Source of the DNA: Cheiracanthium punctorium
Lineage: Eukaryota; Arthropoda; Arachnida; Araneae; Cheiracanthiidae
Direction: 5' to 3'
Assembly (NCBI GenBank): GCA_038373885.1
Contig: JAWZYV010014451.1
Span: 62,001 to 126,000 of the forward strand
Length of the DNA stretch: 64,000 nucleotides
Shown here: positions 62,869 to 64,000 of the stretch, piece after piece
Layout of the letters: each line of letters begins with the position of its first letter
Numbering within the stretch: the first letter of the stretch is position 1
Translations under genes and position numbers: made by a program
The notes under the pieces: model-generated
What the model was told of the DNA's origin: nothing
The model's database searches: none
Seen by the model: the letters and a program-made list of their open reading frames with translations, nothing else

Positions 62869-64000
62869 TTACAACAGATTTAAAATAGCTTGTTTCAAAC
62901 GATCGACGGAAACAGTAATGTCCTTTTCTTTCATTCTTACGGTATAATATTTCTCGTTTCTGGCAATCACAGGAAAAGGTCCTTCATAAGGGAGTTCTAA
63001 AGCTTTTTTAACACGGTCTACTCTGACAAACACATGGGAACACGTTTCTAAATGTTTGTGAAAAAATATTTTCTGACTTCTTTTACGTCGGCTTTTAATT
63101 GGTCTTAATTTTTCCATTTGGTTTCGCAGTTCACCAGTGAAAGTATCTGGCTCTACTTTGGTTTGGGGTTCTTGAAAGAATTCTCTTGGTAGCTTCAGTG
63201 ATTTACCATAAACCATTTCTGCAATGGAGCAGTAGGTATCACGCAGAGATGCTTGTAGTCCAAGGAGTATTGTTGGTAAAGTTTCATTCCATTTGACTGA
63301 ATTGTGAGCTCTAACGGCTGCTTTTAAAATTCTGTGTTGTCTTTCAATTTTTCCATTGCTTTATGGGTGGTACGACGTCGTTGTTTGCATTTTAATTCCA
63401 CAAATAACACCCAAACTTCTGAAAAGTTGTGATCTGAATTGAGTCCCCCTGTCTGTGATCACACTGTATGGAACACCAAAGCGACAAATCCAGTTTGCAT
63501 AAAATGCTTTTGTGATTGTTTCCATGGTGATATTTTCTAATGGTATAACTTCCATCCAGCAAGTAAAACGATCGATGCAAGTTAAGCACTATTTATTCCC
63601 ATTTGATGGCGAATAAGGACCAATTATATCTATATGAATTATGCTAAACCTTTCATCAGGTTCTTCAAATGAGGAGAATTTAGAATGTGTATGCCTAACA
63701 ATTTTAGTTTTCTGGCAAGCAATGCAAGTTTTAGCCCATTCTTTAACATGTTTTTTAATATTCTTCCAAATGAATCTTGATGCAACTTGTTTCATTTGTG
63801 TTTGATGATTAAAGGGATGATTCAAGGGATGATCCAGGATGATTCAAGTCATGTATTTTATGGAAAGCATTCCTAAAAATTTACGAAGCTCGTAAATAGT
63901 TTCAGGAAGTTTAAAATTTGTTACGGCTTGTACTTTTTCTGGAAGAGGTTTTGAACCGTTTGGTGTTATCAAATAACCCAAAAATTCTAATGTCTCTACT
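62869..64000 (-). pseudogene. Ty3/Gypsy pol (RT end plus integrase), runs off window
   Basis: One minus-strand frame entering at 63999 and ending at the stop at 62869. It starts with the end of reverse transcriptase (FLGYLITPNGSKPLPEKVQA, LRKFLGML). A deletion follows directly, removing the RT connection and RNase H. Integrase is then readable: zinc-finger part with NHPFNHQ and CIACQKT; first catalytic aspartate in IHIDIIGPYSP; second in VITDRGTQF; glutamate in SNGKIERQHR; MVYGKSLKLPREFF; and the tail HVFVRVDRVKKALELPYEGP and VSVDRLKQAI. Three in-frame stops (63844-63846 TGA, 63589-63591 TAG, 63361-63363 TAA) inactivate it. It belongs to a different Gypsy lineage from the plus-strand copy, as the sequences diverge throughout. 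Gag, protease and most of RT lie beyond the window or are lost. Confidence 0.9.

Overview
The window reads as non-coding genomic DNA from an arthropod, most likely an arachnid and perhaps a spider. It is strongly AT-rich on both strands and full of microsatellites. There is no operon-like gene packing and no intact host gene that I can recognise. Almost everything identifiable is a decayed transposable element or its satellite: Tc1/mariner, Ty3/Gypsy, a Helitron, a Kolobok/Mutator-like element and TTAA-type MITEs. The arachnid assignment is an inference from resemblance of these families to ones I know; no species marker was found.

Layout. 1-9.8 kb is AT-rich DNA with a small MITE (5314-5684) and one 30-codon fragment of a repetitive protein family. 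9.8-10.7 kb holds an LTR-like block. 11,484-15,859 is a non-autonomous Helitron-like element containing four near-identical 662-bp tandem units, each with its own Helitron-like 3' terminus. 16.1-17.1 kb has a second LTR-like block and a truncated Tc1 transposase. 20.0-20.2 kb holds a rearranged relative of the foldback MITE found at 50.7 kb. 24.07-25.76 kb is a composite of two satellite families, a CGTA microsatellite and a terminal hairpin. It is followed by a nearly full-length but dead Tc1-like transposase (25,855-26,850, minus). 29.65-30.53 kb is one TTAA MITE inserted into another.

36.8-38.9 kb has a 450-bp-spaced duplication ending in (TA)52. 39.6-40.5 kb is a 928-bp TIR element. 41.17-42.23 kb is a TTAA-flanked element retaining the C-terminal exon of a Kolobok/Mutator-like transposase. 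44.6-47.4 kb has a pogo/Tigger remnant abutting a 2.3-kb TIR element, which carries a degraded protein of a family I know only as an uncharacterised arthropod repeat protein. 50.7-51.3 kb and 54.2-54.9 kb are foldback elements; the latter has two 320-bp arms. 57.2-58.7 kb is a Tc3-like transposase pseudogene split by a TTAA MITE.

The last 3.1 kb has two Ty3/Gypsy elements pointing at each other: a 5'-truncated plus-strand integrase with its 3' LTR, and a minus-strand pol with stops and an internal deletion that runs off the window end.

How it works together: the genes do not form a pathway. The window records successive insertions, and the nesting order can be read in several places. Candidate host exons (36.3-36.5 kb, 47.9-48.1 kb) are weak and flagged as such. 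No tRNA, rRNA or CRISPR was recognised.
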